From contig JASLHB010000014.1 of NCBI GenBank assembly GCA_030149965.1, positions 1 through 50,472 of the forward strand: a stretch of DNA of 50,472 nucleotides. The letters run 5' to 3'. Under the pieces are notes generated by a model, which did not search any database, was not told the origin of the DNA, and was given only the letters and a program-made list of their open reading frames with translations. A program made the translations under genes and the position numbers. This DNA is from Wohlfahrtiimonas sp. (lineage in GTDB: Bacteria; Pseudomonadota; Gammaproteobacteria; Cardiobacteriales; Wohlfahrtiimonadaceae). Every line of letters starts with the position of its first letter. The stretch's first letter is position 1. Positions 16,276-25,037 of this stretch are shown in pieces.

Positions 16276-17333
16276 TGAATGTATTGGTAACAGGCGGTGC
16301 GGGTTTTATTGGATCTGCTGTTGTGCGTCATATCATCAATAACACAAATAACACTGTATTGAATATTGATAAATTAACTTATGCGGGCAATTTAGAGTCA
16401 TTGAAAGACATTGACCAAAATTCTCGTTATTTATTTAAGCAGATTGATATATGTGATGCAGTAGCAATGACAGAAGTATTGAATGAGTTTCAACCTGATT
16501 CAGTGATGCATTTGGCGGCTGAATCACATGTGGATCGCTCTATTGATGGTCCGGCTGCGTTCATTACCACAAATATCGTTGGTACTTATACGCTCTTAGA
16601 AGCAACTAGGCAGTATTGGAATACATTGGACGATGCTAAAAAAAGTAACTTCCGCTTCCATCATATCTCCACAGATGAAGTGTATGGTGACTTAGAAGGC
16701 ACAACTGACCTATTCACAGAAACAACATCTTATGCACCAAGTTCACCTTATTCCGCGAGTAAAGCAAGCTCGGATCACTTAGTGCGTGCATGGCATCGTA
16801 CGTATGATTTGCCAACGATCGTTACGAATTGCTCTAACAACTATGGCCCTTATCACTTTCCTGAAAAGTTAATCCCATTAGTGATTTTAAATGCGCTAGA
16901 TGGTAAACCTTTGCCAGTTTATGGCAATGGCCAGCAGATTCGTGATTGGCTCTTTGTAGAGGATCATGCTCGTGCGTTATATAAAGTGATCACAGAAGGT
17001 GAGATTGGAGAAACCTATAACATCGGTGGCCACAATGAAAAGGCCAATATTGATGTCGTTAAAACTATTTGTCATATTTTGGATGAGCTAAAACCACAGG
17101 CCAATGGCCAGTTATATGAAACGCTCATTACTTTTGTCAAAGATCGACCAGGCCATGATTTACGTTATGCCATTGATGCAACTAAGATCAAACAAGAATT
17201 AGGCTGGGTACCCGAGGAAACATTTGAAAGTGGTATTCGTAAAACTGTCGAATGGTATTTAAATAATTTAGAGTGGTGCCGTCATGTACAAGATGGTAGC
17301 TATCAACGAGAAAGATTAGGAGCAAATGCATAA
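16275..17333 (+). CDS. rfbB: dTDP-glucose 4,6-dehydratase
   Basis: Makes dTDP-4-keto-6-deoxy-D-glucose from dTDP-glucose. The 352-residue extended SDR enzyme has GGAGFIG at 7-13 for NAD+, T133-D134-E135 in ISTDEVYGDL, the catalytic Y159-x3-K163 in SPYSASKASSDHL, and NCSNNYGPYHFPEKLIPL typical of RmlB. Start and stop overlap neighbours by one base (TAATG at both ends), showing tight coupling with the transferase and rfbA. rfbC and rfbD, which would lead to rhamnose, are absent from the cluster. Confidence 0.97.
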   Translation: MNVLVTGGAGFIGSAVVRHIINNTNNTVLNIDKLTYAGNLESLKDIDQNSRYLFKQIDICDAVAMTEVLNEFQPDSVMHLAAESHVDRSIDGPAAFITTNIVGTYTLLEATRQYWNTLDDAKKSNFRFHHISTDEVYGDLEGTTDLFTETTSYAPSSPYSASKASSDHLVRAWHRTYDLPTIVTNCSNNYGPYHFPEKLIPLVILNALDGKPLPVYGNGQQIRDWLFVEDHARALYKVITEGEIGETYNIGGHNEKANIDVVKTICHILDELKPQANGQLYETLITFVKDRPGHDLRYAIDATKIKQELGWVPEETFESGIRKTVEWYLNNLEWCRHVQDGSYQRERLGANA

Positions 17334-18217
17334 TGGCCCATACAAAAGGTATCATTTTAGCGGGTGGATCTGGTACACGCTTATATCCTATTACTAAAGG
17401 TGTATCTAAGCAGTTATTACCTATTTATGACAAACCAATGGTTTACTATCCATTGTCTGTTTTGATGCTTGCAGGCATTCGTGAAGTATTGATCATCAGT
17501 ACACCAGAAGACATCGAAGGCTTTAAACGTTTATTGGCGGATGGCTCACAGTTTGGCATCGAGATTAGTTATGCAGTACAACCAAGCCCAGATGGCTTAG
17601 CACAAGCCTTTATCATCGGTGAAGAGTTCATTGGTGATAGCAATGTTTGTTTAGTATTGGGTGACAATATTTTTTATGGTCAAGGTTTTACCCCAATGTT
17701 AAAGCAAGCGGTTGCCCGTAATAAAGGCGCAACAGTATTTGGGTATCAAGTAAAAGACCCTGAGCGCTTTGGTGTTGTTGAGTTCAATGAACATAAACAA
17801 GCCATTTCTATTGAAGAGAAACCTGAGCATCCTAAATCCAACTTCGCAGTGACGGGGTTATATTTCTATGACAATGATGTGGTGGAGATTGCCAAACAAG
17901 TGAAACCATCCCTCCGTGGCGAGCTTGAAATTACTACTGTGAATCAAATGTACTTAGAACGCGGAGACTTGAATGTTGAACTCATGGGCCGCGGTTTTGC
18001 ATGGTTAGATACTGGCACTCATGAAAGCTTATTAGAAGCAGGTATGTTTGTGGAAACCATTGAGAAACGTCAAGGTTATAAAGTGGCTTGCTTAGAAGAG
18101 ATTGCTTACAACAATGGCTGGCTCACAAAAGAACAGCTCTTAGAGATTGGTAAGAGTATGAGTAAAAATCATTATGGCCAGTATTTAATGTCGTTGGTGG
18201 ATGAAGATCATGAATGA
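17333..18217 (+). CDS. rfbA: Glucose-1-phosphate thymidylyltransferase
   Basis: Couples glucose 1-phosphate and dTTP to form dTDP-glucose, the step before RfbB. At 294 residues it is of normal length. The nucleotide-binding motif LAGGSGTRLYPIT is at residues 9-21, with KQLLPIYDKPMVYYPLS next and the metal/sugar-site segment VCLVLGDNIFYG near residue 105. The C-terminal part has GFAWLDTGTHESL. Its 3' end overlaps the aminotransferase gene by eight bases if the second ATG of that gene is used. Confidence 0.97.
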   Translation: MAHTKGIILAGGSGTRLYPITKGVSKQLLPIYDKPMVYYPLSVLMLAGIREVLIISTPEDIEGFKRLLADGSQFGIEISYAVQPSPDGLAQAFIIGEEFIGDSNVCLVLGDNIFYGQGFTPMLKQAVARNKGATVFGYQVKDPERFGVVEFNEHKQAISIEEKPEHPKSNFAVTGLYFYDNDVVEIAKQVKPSLRGELEITTVNQMYLERGDLNVELMGRGFAWLDTGTHESLLEAGMFVETIEKRQGYKVACLEEIAYNNGWLTKEQLLEIGKSMSKNHYGQYLMSLVDEDHE

Positions 18218-19316
18218 AAATAAGAAGATCTTTGTCACTCAACCTTTTTTACCACCATTAAATGAGTTTATTCCATATTTAGAACAAATTTGGAATAGCA
18301 AACATTTAACCAATAGTGGACCAATGCATCAAGCATTAGAACAACAATTGTGTGAATATTTAGGCGTGCCATTTATTTCTCTTTTTAATAATGGCACAAA
18401 TGCGTTATTAACAGCCTTACAGTGTTATGAGTTGAGTGGGGAAGTTATTACCACCCCTTATTCCTTTGTAGCAACAACTCATTCTTTGATCTGGAATCAG
18501 TTAACGCCTGTATTTGTTGATATTGATCCTCATAGCCTAAATATTGACCCATCAAAAATTGAGGCAGCTATTACTGAAGAGACAACTGCGATTCTAGCAG
18601 TTCATTGTTATGGTAATCCTTGTGATGTAGAAGCAATTCAAAAAATTGCACAGAAGCATCAATTAAAAGTAATTTATGACGCTGCTCATGCATTTGGTGT
18701 GCGTGATCATAATGGAAGTATTTTAAATTATGGTAATTTAAGCATTCTAAGTTTCCATGCGACAAAAGTTTTTAATACTTTTGAGGGTGGTGCAATTATT
18801 TCTCATGATCTAGAAACCAAGCAACGTATTGATAGATTGAAAAATTTTGGCATACAGAATGAAACAGAGGTTTCTGATATTGGCAGTAATGGGAAAATGA
18901 GCGAGGTTAATGCTGCTTTTGGTCTATTACAGTTACAGTATGTAGACGCAGCTATTGAGCAAAGAAAAGCAATTGCAAAGCAATATCAAAATGCATTGAA
19001 TGATATTGATGGGATTGATTGTGCTTTAGCAAATAATGTCCAGAATCATAACTATTCATATTTTCCTATTTTGATTAATCAAGATAAATATGGCTCAAGT
19101 CGCGATGAATTATTTGAGAGACTAAAGTCACATAATATTTTTGCACGACGCTATTTTTATCCATTGATTAGTGATTTTTCAGCATATAAAAATCAACATA
19201 ATCTACATGATTTAAATATTGCGAAGCATGCAGCGGATTCTGTGCTCTGTTTACCCATCTATCCTGATTTATCAAAAGATGATGTAATTAAAATTTTAGA
19301 GATAATTAAAGGTTAA
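18210..19316 (+). CDS. vioA: dTDP-4-keto-6-deoxyglucose 4-aminotransferase, VioA-like (DegT/DnrJ/EryC1)
   Basis: PLP-dependent sugar aminotransferase, 368 residues. The start MNENKKIFVTQPFLPPLNE, followed by the LTNSGPMHQALEQQL region, resembles VioA, which makes dTDP-4-amino-4,6-dideoxyglucose (viosamine/Qui4N) from the RfbB product. The PLP lysine is K186 in SFHATKVFNTFEGGA, and D157 in IYDAAHAFG would hold the pyridine nitrogen. Two ATGs nine bases apart are possible; this one lies about 10 bases after GGTGG and matches the VioA N-terminus, while the earlier one is too close to it. The alternative is a C3-aminotransferase (QdtB/FdtB), but those begin differently and need a ketoisomerase gene, which is not here. 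Confidence 0.78.
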   Translation: MNENKKIFVTQPFLPPLNEFIPYLEQIWNSKHLTNSGPMHQALEQQLCEYLGVPFISLFNNGTNALLTALQCYELSGEVITTPYSFVATTHSLIWNQLTPVFVDIDPHSLNIDPSKIEAAITEETTAILAVHCYGNPCDVEAIQKIAQKHQLKVIYDAAHAFGVRDHNGSILNYGNLSILSFHATKVFNTFEGGAIISHDLETKQRIDRLKNFGIQNETEVSDIGSNGKMSEVNAAFGLLQLQYVDAAIEQRKAIAKQYQNALNDIDGIDCALANNVQNHNYSYFPILINQDKYGSSRDELFERLKSHNIFARRYFYPLISDFSAYKNQHNLHDLNIAKHAADSVLCLPIYPDLSKDDVIKILEIIKG

Positions 19317-19324
19317 TCATACAA

Positions 19325-20020
19325 ATGAAATTAGCAATTATGCAACCTTACTTTATGCCTTATATTGGATATTTTCAATTACTTAATGCTGTGGATAAGT
19401 ATATAGTATATGACAATATTAAGTATACGAAGAAAGGTTGGATTAATCGAAATAGAATTTTGAAAAATGGTGAGGATAGTTATATTTCATTGCCCCTTGA
19501 GAAAGGTTCTGATAGCTTAGACATTGTAAAGAGAAGCATATCTCAATCATTTGATCGAAAAAAATTGTTAAATCAAATTAAAGAATCTTATAGAAGATCT
19601 CCATATTTCAATACCGTTTATCCTGTTATCCAAGAAATTATTAATTATGACTGCCAGAATTTGTTTCACTATTTATTCAACCAATTGGAAATTCTAAAAG
19701 AATATATGGAAATTGATACTGAGATAATAGTTTCTTCCGATATCAATATAAATCATAATTTAAAATCAGAAGATAAAGTATTAGCCTTATGTAAGGCAAG
19801 TCAAGCTGATGTATACATTAATGCTATTGGTGGAATAGAGTTGTATTCTCATGAAGTATTTCAACAAAATGGCTTAGAACTGTTTTTTATCAAAACAAAC
19901 GACATACGTTATGAACAATTTGCCAATGAGTTTGTACCTTGGTTATCTGTGATAGACGTTTTAATGTTTAATTCTCCTGAAGCCATTAATAGCATGTTAT
20001 CCAATTATGAGCTTATTTAA
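19325..20020 (+). CDS. WbqC-like family protein
   Basis: A 231-residue protein with the WbqC family beginning: MKLAIMQPYFMPYIGYFQLLNAVDK then IVYDNIKYTKKGWINRNRI. The family (PF08889) is common in O-antigen and capsule clusters, but its chemistry is not established. Position between the aminotransferase and an acetyltransferase suggests a part in making or modifying the amino sugar. A clustered acidic/basic segment YINAIGGIELYSHEVFQQNGLELFFIK near residues 160-186 is typical. Low GC begins about here. No membrane span is seen. Confidence 0.8.
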   Translation: MKLAIMQPYFMPYIGYFQLLNAVDKYIVYDNIKYTKKGWINRNRILKNGEDSYISLPLEKGSDSLDIVKRSISQSFDRKKLLNQIKESYRRSPYFNTVYPVIQEIINYDCQNLFHYLFNQLEILKEYMEIDTEIIVSSDININHNLKSEDKVLALCKASQADVYINAIGGIELYSHEVFQQNGLELFFIKTNDIRYEQFANEFVPWLSVIDVLMFNSPEAINSMLSNYELI

Positions 20021-20068
20021 GAAAAACAATGAGACATTTTCTATTTTAAAAATTTGTGGAGAAAATAT

Positions 20069-20638
20069 ATGGGGTTTTATTCTCAGGGAGAATTACAAAC
20101 AATTGGCTTTAAAAGTCTAGGCAAAAATGTATTAATTAGTACTAAAGCATCCCTCTATCGCCCGGAAGAAATGATTATAGGAAATAATTGCAGAATTGAT
20201 GATTTTTGTCTTATATCGGGAAAAATCATATTGGGCAATAATGTTCATATAGCTGCTTTTTCGAATCTTTCTGCAGGATTATGTCATATTGAGTTGCAAG
20301 ATTTTTCAGGACTAGCATATGGTTGTCATGTATTTACTGGTACAGATGATTATAGTGGGCGCACTATGACTAATCCAACAATACCTATTCAGTATAAAGG
20401 ATTATCTGAAAAAAATATTACTATAGGACGTCACACTATTGTTGGAACAAATTCTGTAGTCTTTCCTGGAGTACATTTAGCAGAAGGTACTGCAGTTGGT
20501 GCATTATCATTAATGACAAAGAGCACAGAGGCTTGGTCTATATATGCAGGTAGACCTGCCAGGAAAATTAAAAACCGAAAAAGAGATTTGCTTGTGCTAG
20601 AGCAAGAATATTTAGATTCATTAGATTCTGAGAAATAA
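20069..20638 (+). CDS. Left-handed beta-helix acetyltransferase of sugar cluster
   Basis: A 189-residue acyltransferase with hexapeptide repeats: MIIGNNCRIDDFCLISGKIILGNNVHI and later ITIGRHTIVGTNSVVFPGVHLAEGTAVGA. A hexapeptide fold of this kind trimerises and uses acetyl-CoA. The position after the VioA-like and WbqC genes makes it the best candidate for N-acetylation of the 4-amino sugar, but O-acetylation is possible. The open frame begins with a TTG 15 bases upstream; the ATG used here has GTGGAGAA seven bases before it. Confidence 0.8.
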   Translation: MGFYSQGELQTIGFKSLGKNVLISTKASLYRPEEMIIGNNCRIDDFCLISGKIILGNNVHIAAFSNLSAGLCHIELQDFSGLAYGCHVFTGTDDYSGRTMTNPTIPIQYKGLSEKNITIGRHTIVGTNSVVFPGVHLAEGTAVGALSLMTKSTEAWSIYAGRPARKIKNRKRDLLVLEQEYLDSLDSEK

Positions 20639-20641
20639 TTT

Positions 20642-22129
20642 GTGAATAAAAATATCATAGCCAATTATATAAGCCAAATTTATGTAGCGTTAATTGGGAT
20701 TGTAATTCTTCCACTATACATTAAATATATGGGGGCAGAAGCTTATGGTTTGATGAGTTTTTTCACGATGCTGCAAACTATATTTATGTTGTTGGATTTA
20801 GGATTAACGCCAACTATTGGTAGAGAAACTGCTAGATATCATGCTAAGGCAATTTCAGAAGATGACTTCAATAGCTTATATCGTGTATTGCATGTTTTAT
20901 TTATCGTTGTTGCAGTGATAGGAGGTTTAGCCCTTTTAGGCGCCTCAAGCTTTTTTCTTAATCATTGGTTAAAAATTGAGGGTTTAAATCCTAGCGAGGT
21001 TTTATTGTCTCTACAAATTATGGCTATTTGTATCGCATTGCGCTGGATTGCAGGCTTGTATAGAGGAATAATCTCAGGGTCAGAGCAGTTTGTATGGCTC
21101 GGCAGTTTTAATGTTATCTTTGCAACTTTAAGATCAATTGCAGTCGTTGTGATGATGGCTTTTATTGGTATGACATTGATTGAGTTCTTTGTATATCAAT
21201 TAATTTTGGCAATAGTAGAGCTGATAATATTAAAATTTAAAGTTAAAAAAATATTAAATTTTGCAAACTATATAAATAAATTATCCATACAGCCTATTAA
21301 AAATATTTTGAAATTTTCATTAACAATTGCTTTTACATCTGCAGTTTGGGTTTTATTGACACAAACAGACAAATTTATATTATCAGGGATTTTAAGCCTA
21401 GAGGATTATGGTTATTTTAATTTAGCGGTTTTATTGGCGAGTGGCATTATGATGTTAAGTGGCCCTATACACACAACTATTATGCCAAGAATTACGCATT
21501 TATATGCAGAGAATAAAGAACAAGAAGTTGTAAATATATATAGCAAATTCACACAGTTGATTACTATTCTTGTTGGTAGTGTCACTATTGTTGTTGTGTT
21601 AATGGCCAAAGAAATTTTATTAGTTTGGACAAATAACTCAGAGATTTCTGAGAATGCGTATCAAATTCTACAATTATATGCCTTAGGAAATGGCATATTG
21701 GCTTGGTGTGCTTTCCCATATTTCTTACAATATGCACGAGGTAATTTACGATATCATTTACGGGCAAATATAGTTACTGTTTTGATTATGGTACCTGTGA
21801 TGATTTTGGTTGCAAAAAATTATGGCGCGATTGGGACGGGATTTGCATGGATGCTATTAAATGTTGTTACATTTCTATTGTGGGTTCCATATTTACATAA
21901 AAAGTTTTTACCTAAATTACACTTAGTATGGCTTTTTAGAGATATAGTGAAAATAATTTTGCCATCTTATTTAGTAGCATTTTTAATAATTGGGTTGCTT
22001 CCAGAAAGTACTAATAGAATAACTAACTTAATTTATATAATATGCGTGGGATTGATTACATTATTGTCTATGATATGTATATCTGATTATCGAAAGGTTT
22101 TAATGAAATATGCAAGATTCAAATATTAA
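20642..22129 (+). CDS. wzx: Polysaccharide flippase (Wzx/MATE-like)
   Basis: A 495-residue integral membrane protein with around 12-14 hydrophobic segments, beginning NYISQIYVALIGIVILPLYIKYMGAEAYGL, a classic polysaccharide-export flippase start. Charged residues within predicted helices (e.g. the arginines of LGLTPTIGRETARY) fit Wzx. It should flip the lipid-linked oligosaccharide to the periplasmic side. Start codon is GTG, three bases after the acetyltransferase stop. It overlaps the next glycosyltransferase gene by 20 bases. No Wzy, Wzz, Wza or Wzc gene is in the window. Confidence 0.88.
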   Translation: MNKNIIANYISQIYVALIGIVILPLYIKYMGAEAYGLMSFFTMLQTIFMLLDLGLTPTIGRETARYHAKAISEDDFNSLYRVLHVLFIVVAVIGGLALLGASSFFLNHWLKIEGLNPSEVLLSLQIMAICIALRWIAGLYRGIISGSEQFVWLGSFNVIFATLRSIAVVVMMAFIGMTLIEFFVYQLILAIVELIILKFKVKKILNFANYINKLSIQPIKNILKFSLTIAFTSAVWVLLTQTDKFILSGILSLEDYGYFNLAVLLASGIMMLSGPIHTTIMPRITHLYAENKEQEVVNIYSKFTQLITILVGSVTIVVVLMAKEILLVWTNNSEISENAYQILQLYALGNGILAWCAFPYFLQYARGNLRYHLRANIVTVLIMVPVMILVAKNYGAIGTGFAWMLLNVVTFLLWVPYLHKKFLPKLHLVWLFRDIVKIILPSYLVAFLIIGLLPESTNRITNLIYIICVGLITLLSMICISDYRKVLMKYARFKY

Positions 22130-23081
22130 AGTTTCTGTTTGTATTGTGACGTATAACCAAGAAAAATATATTGGTGAATGTTTAGATAGTTTAGTTTCGC
22201 AACAAACAAGTTTTCCTTTTGAAGTTATAGTGGGTGATGATGCTTCGAGTGATCGAACACCAGAGATTATTCAAAAATATTATGAAAAGTACCCAAATAT
22301 TATCGTTCCTGTTTTACGTGAGAAAAATCTAGGACCGGTTGGTAATACTGTAGATGTTTATAAGAGGGCTAAAGGGCAGTATATTGCTCATTTAGATGGT
22401 GATGACATGGCATTGCCAGGAAAGTTACAGGCTCAAGCTGATACTTTAGATGCTAATCCTGATTGCACTATATGTGCTCATAATGTTTGGATGTGGGATG
22501 GGAAATTATCTGATAGAGATTTTAGTGAGAAATTAACAGGTAAATATAATTTGTTAGATCTTTACTGTGATCTCCCATTTTTTGCTCACTCATCCAAAAT
22601 GTTTCGTAATGATTTACAGGAAAATTACTGGAAAGAATTTAGTGAGGTTGCTCTTGATGTGACTGTCCATATAGAACAAGCAAAAAAAGGTAATATTTAT
22701 TATTTACAAGATCATCTAGGAGTTTATAGACAGTTTATAGGTATTAGTGAATCAGGTAAACGCTTAAATCCTAAGATGACAGATGAAGTCATCAGATTGT
22801 ATGAAGTTGCTTTAAAAGAACAACGCTATCCTGTAGATGATATACAAAAGGCTTTCGCCCAAGCATGTTTGAATTTTGCAAGGGGAAGCATAGGGTTTGA
22901 CCAACCAAAAGACTTTAGACGATATATAAAAATATCTTGTGATGTAAAGCAGATTTCAAAGAAGCAAAAATTTTTGTATTACTTATCCTATAGTCCTAGT
23001 GGTTCAATTAAAGTATTAAAAATTTTGCACTCTTTTAAAAGAGCATTTAAAAATTTAATTCAAAGGAAATCATTAAAATGA
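22110..23081 (+). CDS. Glycosyltransferase family 2
   Basis: A 323-residue GT-A enzyme. The nucleotide-binding fold begins VSVCIVTYNQEKYIGECLDSL, with FEVIVGDDASSDRT and the DXD-type metal motif HLDGDDMA near residue 94. Donor and acceptor cannot be determined. Residues after 180 carry YLQDHLGVYRQFIGISESG, the segment typical of GT2 proteins in O-antigen clusters. Overlaps wzx by 20 bases and the next GT2 gene by four bases (ATGA). Confidence 0.85.
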   Translation: MQDSNIKVSVCIVTYNQEKYIGECLDSLVSQQTSFPFEVIVGDDASSDRTPEIIQKYYEKYPNIIVPVLREKNLGPVGNTVDVYKRAKGQYIAHLDGDDMALPGKLQAQADTLDANPDCTICAHNVWMWDGKLSDRDFSEKLTGKYNLLDLYCDLPFFAHSSKMFRNDLQENYWKEFSEVALDVTVHIEQAKKGNIYYLQDHLGVYRQFIGISESGKRLNPKMTDEVIRLYEVALKEQRYPVDDIQKAFAQACLNFARGSIGFDQPKDFRRYIKISCDVKQISKKQKFLYYLSYSPSGSIKVLKILHSFKRAFKNLIQRKSLK

Positions 23082-24058
23082 ATTTAAAGGTTTCTATCAT
23101 TATCCCTGTTTATAATGTAGAAAAATATATTGCTAAATGTATTCAAAGCCTATTAGCTCAAACTTATAAAAATTTTGAAGCGATTATTGTAGACGATGGT
23201 AGCCCTGATAATTCCATTCAAATTGCAAAAGAACTAGTTAATGGAGATCCTCGTTTTGTTTTTTTAGAAAAAGAAAACGGAGGATTATCAAGTGCGCGTA
23301 ATCTGGGACTGGATTATATGAAAGGAGACTATGTAGCGTTCTTGGATTCAGATGATTATTTTCATCATGAATGTTTAGATAAGGTGATTACCGAGTTTGA
23401 GAAAAATAGAAAAATTGATATTGTGATTTTTGGAACATTGTGGGTTAGTGAAAAAGGAGAAGTTCTTCACAAGACCACATCTGATATAGCTAAGTATTGT
23501 GTATATAAAGATATTTTATTATATGAAAATAGTATTGAACAAATGGTATGGAATAAGGTATATCATAGAGATGTATTTGTTGATGAAAGGTTCTATGAAG
23601 GTATTATTTATGAAGATACCGAAATTATACCTCGTTTATTATTAAATAAAAAATTGTCCCATTTACCATATTATTTATATAGATATATCCAACGTGAAGG
23701 TTCTATTACAAATGAATATAATCGATTGTCTATTAGTAGTATTTTTTTTATTTTAAATTCTCATCGGGAGTTTTTAGAAAAGTTAGGGTTATATAATGAA
23801 TACAAGATGTATTATGAAATAGGTTACATCTATCGTACTTTTTATCATGAATTAAAAAAGATAGTCAGTTATTCTCAACATTATGATCAAGATATTAGAT
23901 TATTTAAAAAAAGTTTAGATGAGAAAATTATTTCATGGAATAATATTTTGAGGGCGCATGGTGTATTTTCCAAGTCGTTTTTATTGGTTTTATTATTTAA
24001 AATACATCCTAAGTTAATTTTAGCAATAGATAAATTTAAGAGACTATTAGGGAGATAA
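23078..24058 (+). CDS. Glycosyltransferase family 2, tandem copy A
   Basis: A 326-residue GT-A enzyme: VSIIIPVYNVEKYIAKCIQSL, then FEAIIVDDGSPDNS, and the metal-binding FLDSDDYF near residue 92. The first 95 residues are nearly identical to the next gene (56 of 60 residues over P10 to G69), while the acceptor-side C-terminal part has diverged strongly. This suggests the same sugar donor type but different acceptors, or a duplication maintained by gene conversion. Base composition is very AT rich. A run of eight T residues lies at 23742-23749. Confidence 0.84.
   Translation: MNLKVSIIIPVYNVEKYIAKCIQSLLAQTYKNFEAIIVDDGSPDNSIQIAKELVNGDPRFVFLEKENGGLSSARNLGLDYMKGDYVAFLDSDDYFHHECLDKVITEFEKNRKIDIVIFGTLWVSEKGEVLHKTTSDIAKYCVYKDILLYENSIEQMVWNKVYHRDVFVDERFYEGIIYEDTEIIPRLLLNKKLSHLPYYLYRYIQREGSITNEYNRLSISSIFFILNSHREFLEKLGLYNEYKMYYEIGYIYRTFYHELKKIVSYSQHYDQDIRLFKKSLDEKIISWNNILRAHGVFSKSFLLVLLFKIHPKLILAIDKFKRLLGR
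23105..23284 (+). repeat. Duplicated GT2 donor-domain segment, copy A
   Basis: The 180 bases coding residues 10-69 of the first tandem GT2 match the corresponding part of the next gene at 158 of 180 positions by hand alignment, without gaps. Four of 60 residues differ. Confidence 0.9.
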
Positions 24059-24062
24059 TTTG

Positions 24063-25028
24063 ATGTTGATTTCTGTTATTGTCCCTGTTTATAACGTTGA
24101 AAAGTATATTGAAAAGTGTATTCAAAGCTTATTAGATCAGACTTATAAAAATTTTGAAGCGATCATTGTAGACGATGGTAGTCCTGATAATTCTATTCAG
24201 ATTGCAAAAGAGCTAGTCAATGGAGACTCTCGTTTTATTTTCTTAGAAAAAGAAAATGGTGGGCAAGGTTCTGCTAGAAATATGGGGCTTGACCATACGG
24301 GAGGAGATTATGTTGCTTTTTTAGATTCTGATGATTACTTATCTATTGATACTTTTCAGTTGTGCGTAGATATTATAAGAAGTAATGTAGATGTGGATAT
24401 TGTATTATTTGGCATAAGTTTTATAGATGAAAATAATCGATTATTAGAGTATTTTATTCCAAATACTAAAGCTTACTATACAGAGGAAGATATTTTATTA
24501 TCTAATAATACTATTAACTATAGTGTATGCAATAAGATGTTTCATAGGAATTGTTTCTTGAATATAAGATTTATTGAAAACATAACTCATGAAGATAAAG
24601 AAATACTGCCAAGAATTTTATATAGTAAAAATTTGTTTAATATACAAAAAAAATTATATTTTTATATACAAAGTAGTAATTCGACAATGCGCTCTTATAA
24701 TATTAAATCAGCTATGAGTTATACATACATATATAGTCAATATAAAGAATTTTTAATAAAAGAAAATATATATGAACAGTTTAGAGATTATTATGAGAAA
24801 TCTTATATAAAATTTTGTTATTTTGTAGAATTAACTCATATTATAAAATATTCTCCTGATTATATATCTGATTATAAACACCTTATAAAAATTTTGGATC
24901 CTCAAATATTATCACTTAAGAATATAAAAAAGCATTTTTCTATTACATCTAAATTTTATTGGTTTGCGATATTATTAAAACTGTCTCCTAATTTGGCTAA
25001 AAATATATATAAATGTGTGTTTAGGTGA
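24063..25028 (+). CDS. Glycosyltransferase family 2, tandem copy B
   Basis: A 321-residue GT-A enzyme closely related in its N-terminal domain to the preceding gene (ISVIVPVYNVEKYIEKC, FEAIIVDDGSPDNS, FLDSDDYL) but divergent after about residue 95. GGGAG lies eight bases before this ATG; a TTG three bases upstream would be too close, so ATG is chosen. Base use is extreme: 24601-24660 contains eight G/C in 60. A run of eight A residues lies at 24646-24653. Four bases separate it from copy A's stop. Confidence 0.83.
   Translation: MLISVIVPVYNVEKYIEKCIQSLLDQTYKNFEAIIVDDGSPDNSIQIAKELVNGDSRFIFLEKENGGQGSARNMGLDHTGGDYVAFLDSDDYLSIDTFQLCVDIIRSNVDVDIVLFGISFIDENNRLLEYFIPNTKAYYTEEDILLSNNTINYSVCNKMFHRNCFLNIRFIENITHEDKEILPRILYSKNLFNIQKKLYFYIQSSNSTMRSYNIKSAMSYTYIYSQYKEFLIKENIYEQFRDYYEKSYIKFCYFVELTHIIKYSPDYISDYKHLIKILDPQILSLKNIKKHFSITSKFYWFAILLKLSPNLAKNIYKCVFR
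24084..24263 (+). repeat. Duplicated GT2 donor-domain segment, copy B
   Basis: Partner of the segment about 980 bases upstream. Sixteen of the differing codons are synonymous, which points to duplication followed by purifying selection on the nucleotide-sugar-binding half. Confidence 0.9.
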
Positions 25029-25037
25029 TAATTTTTT

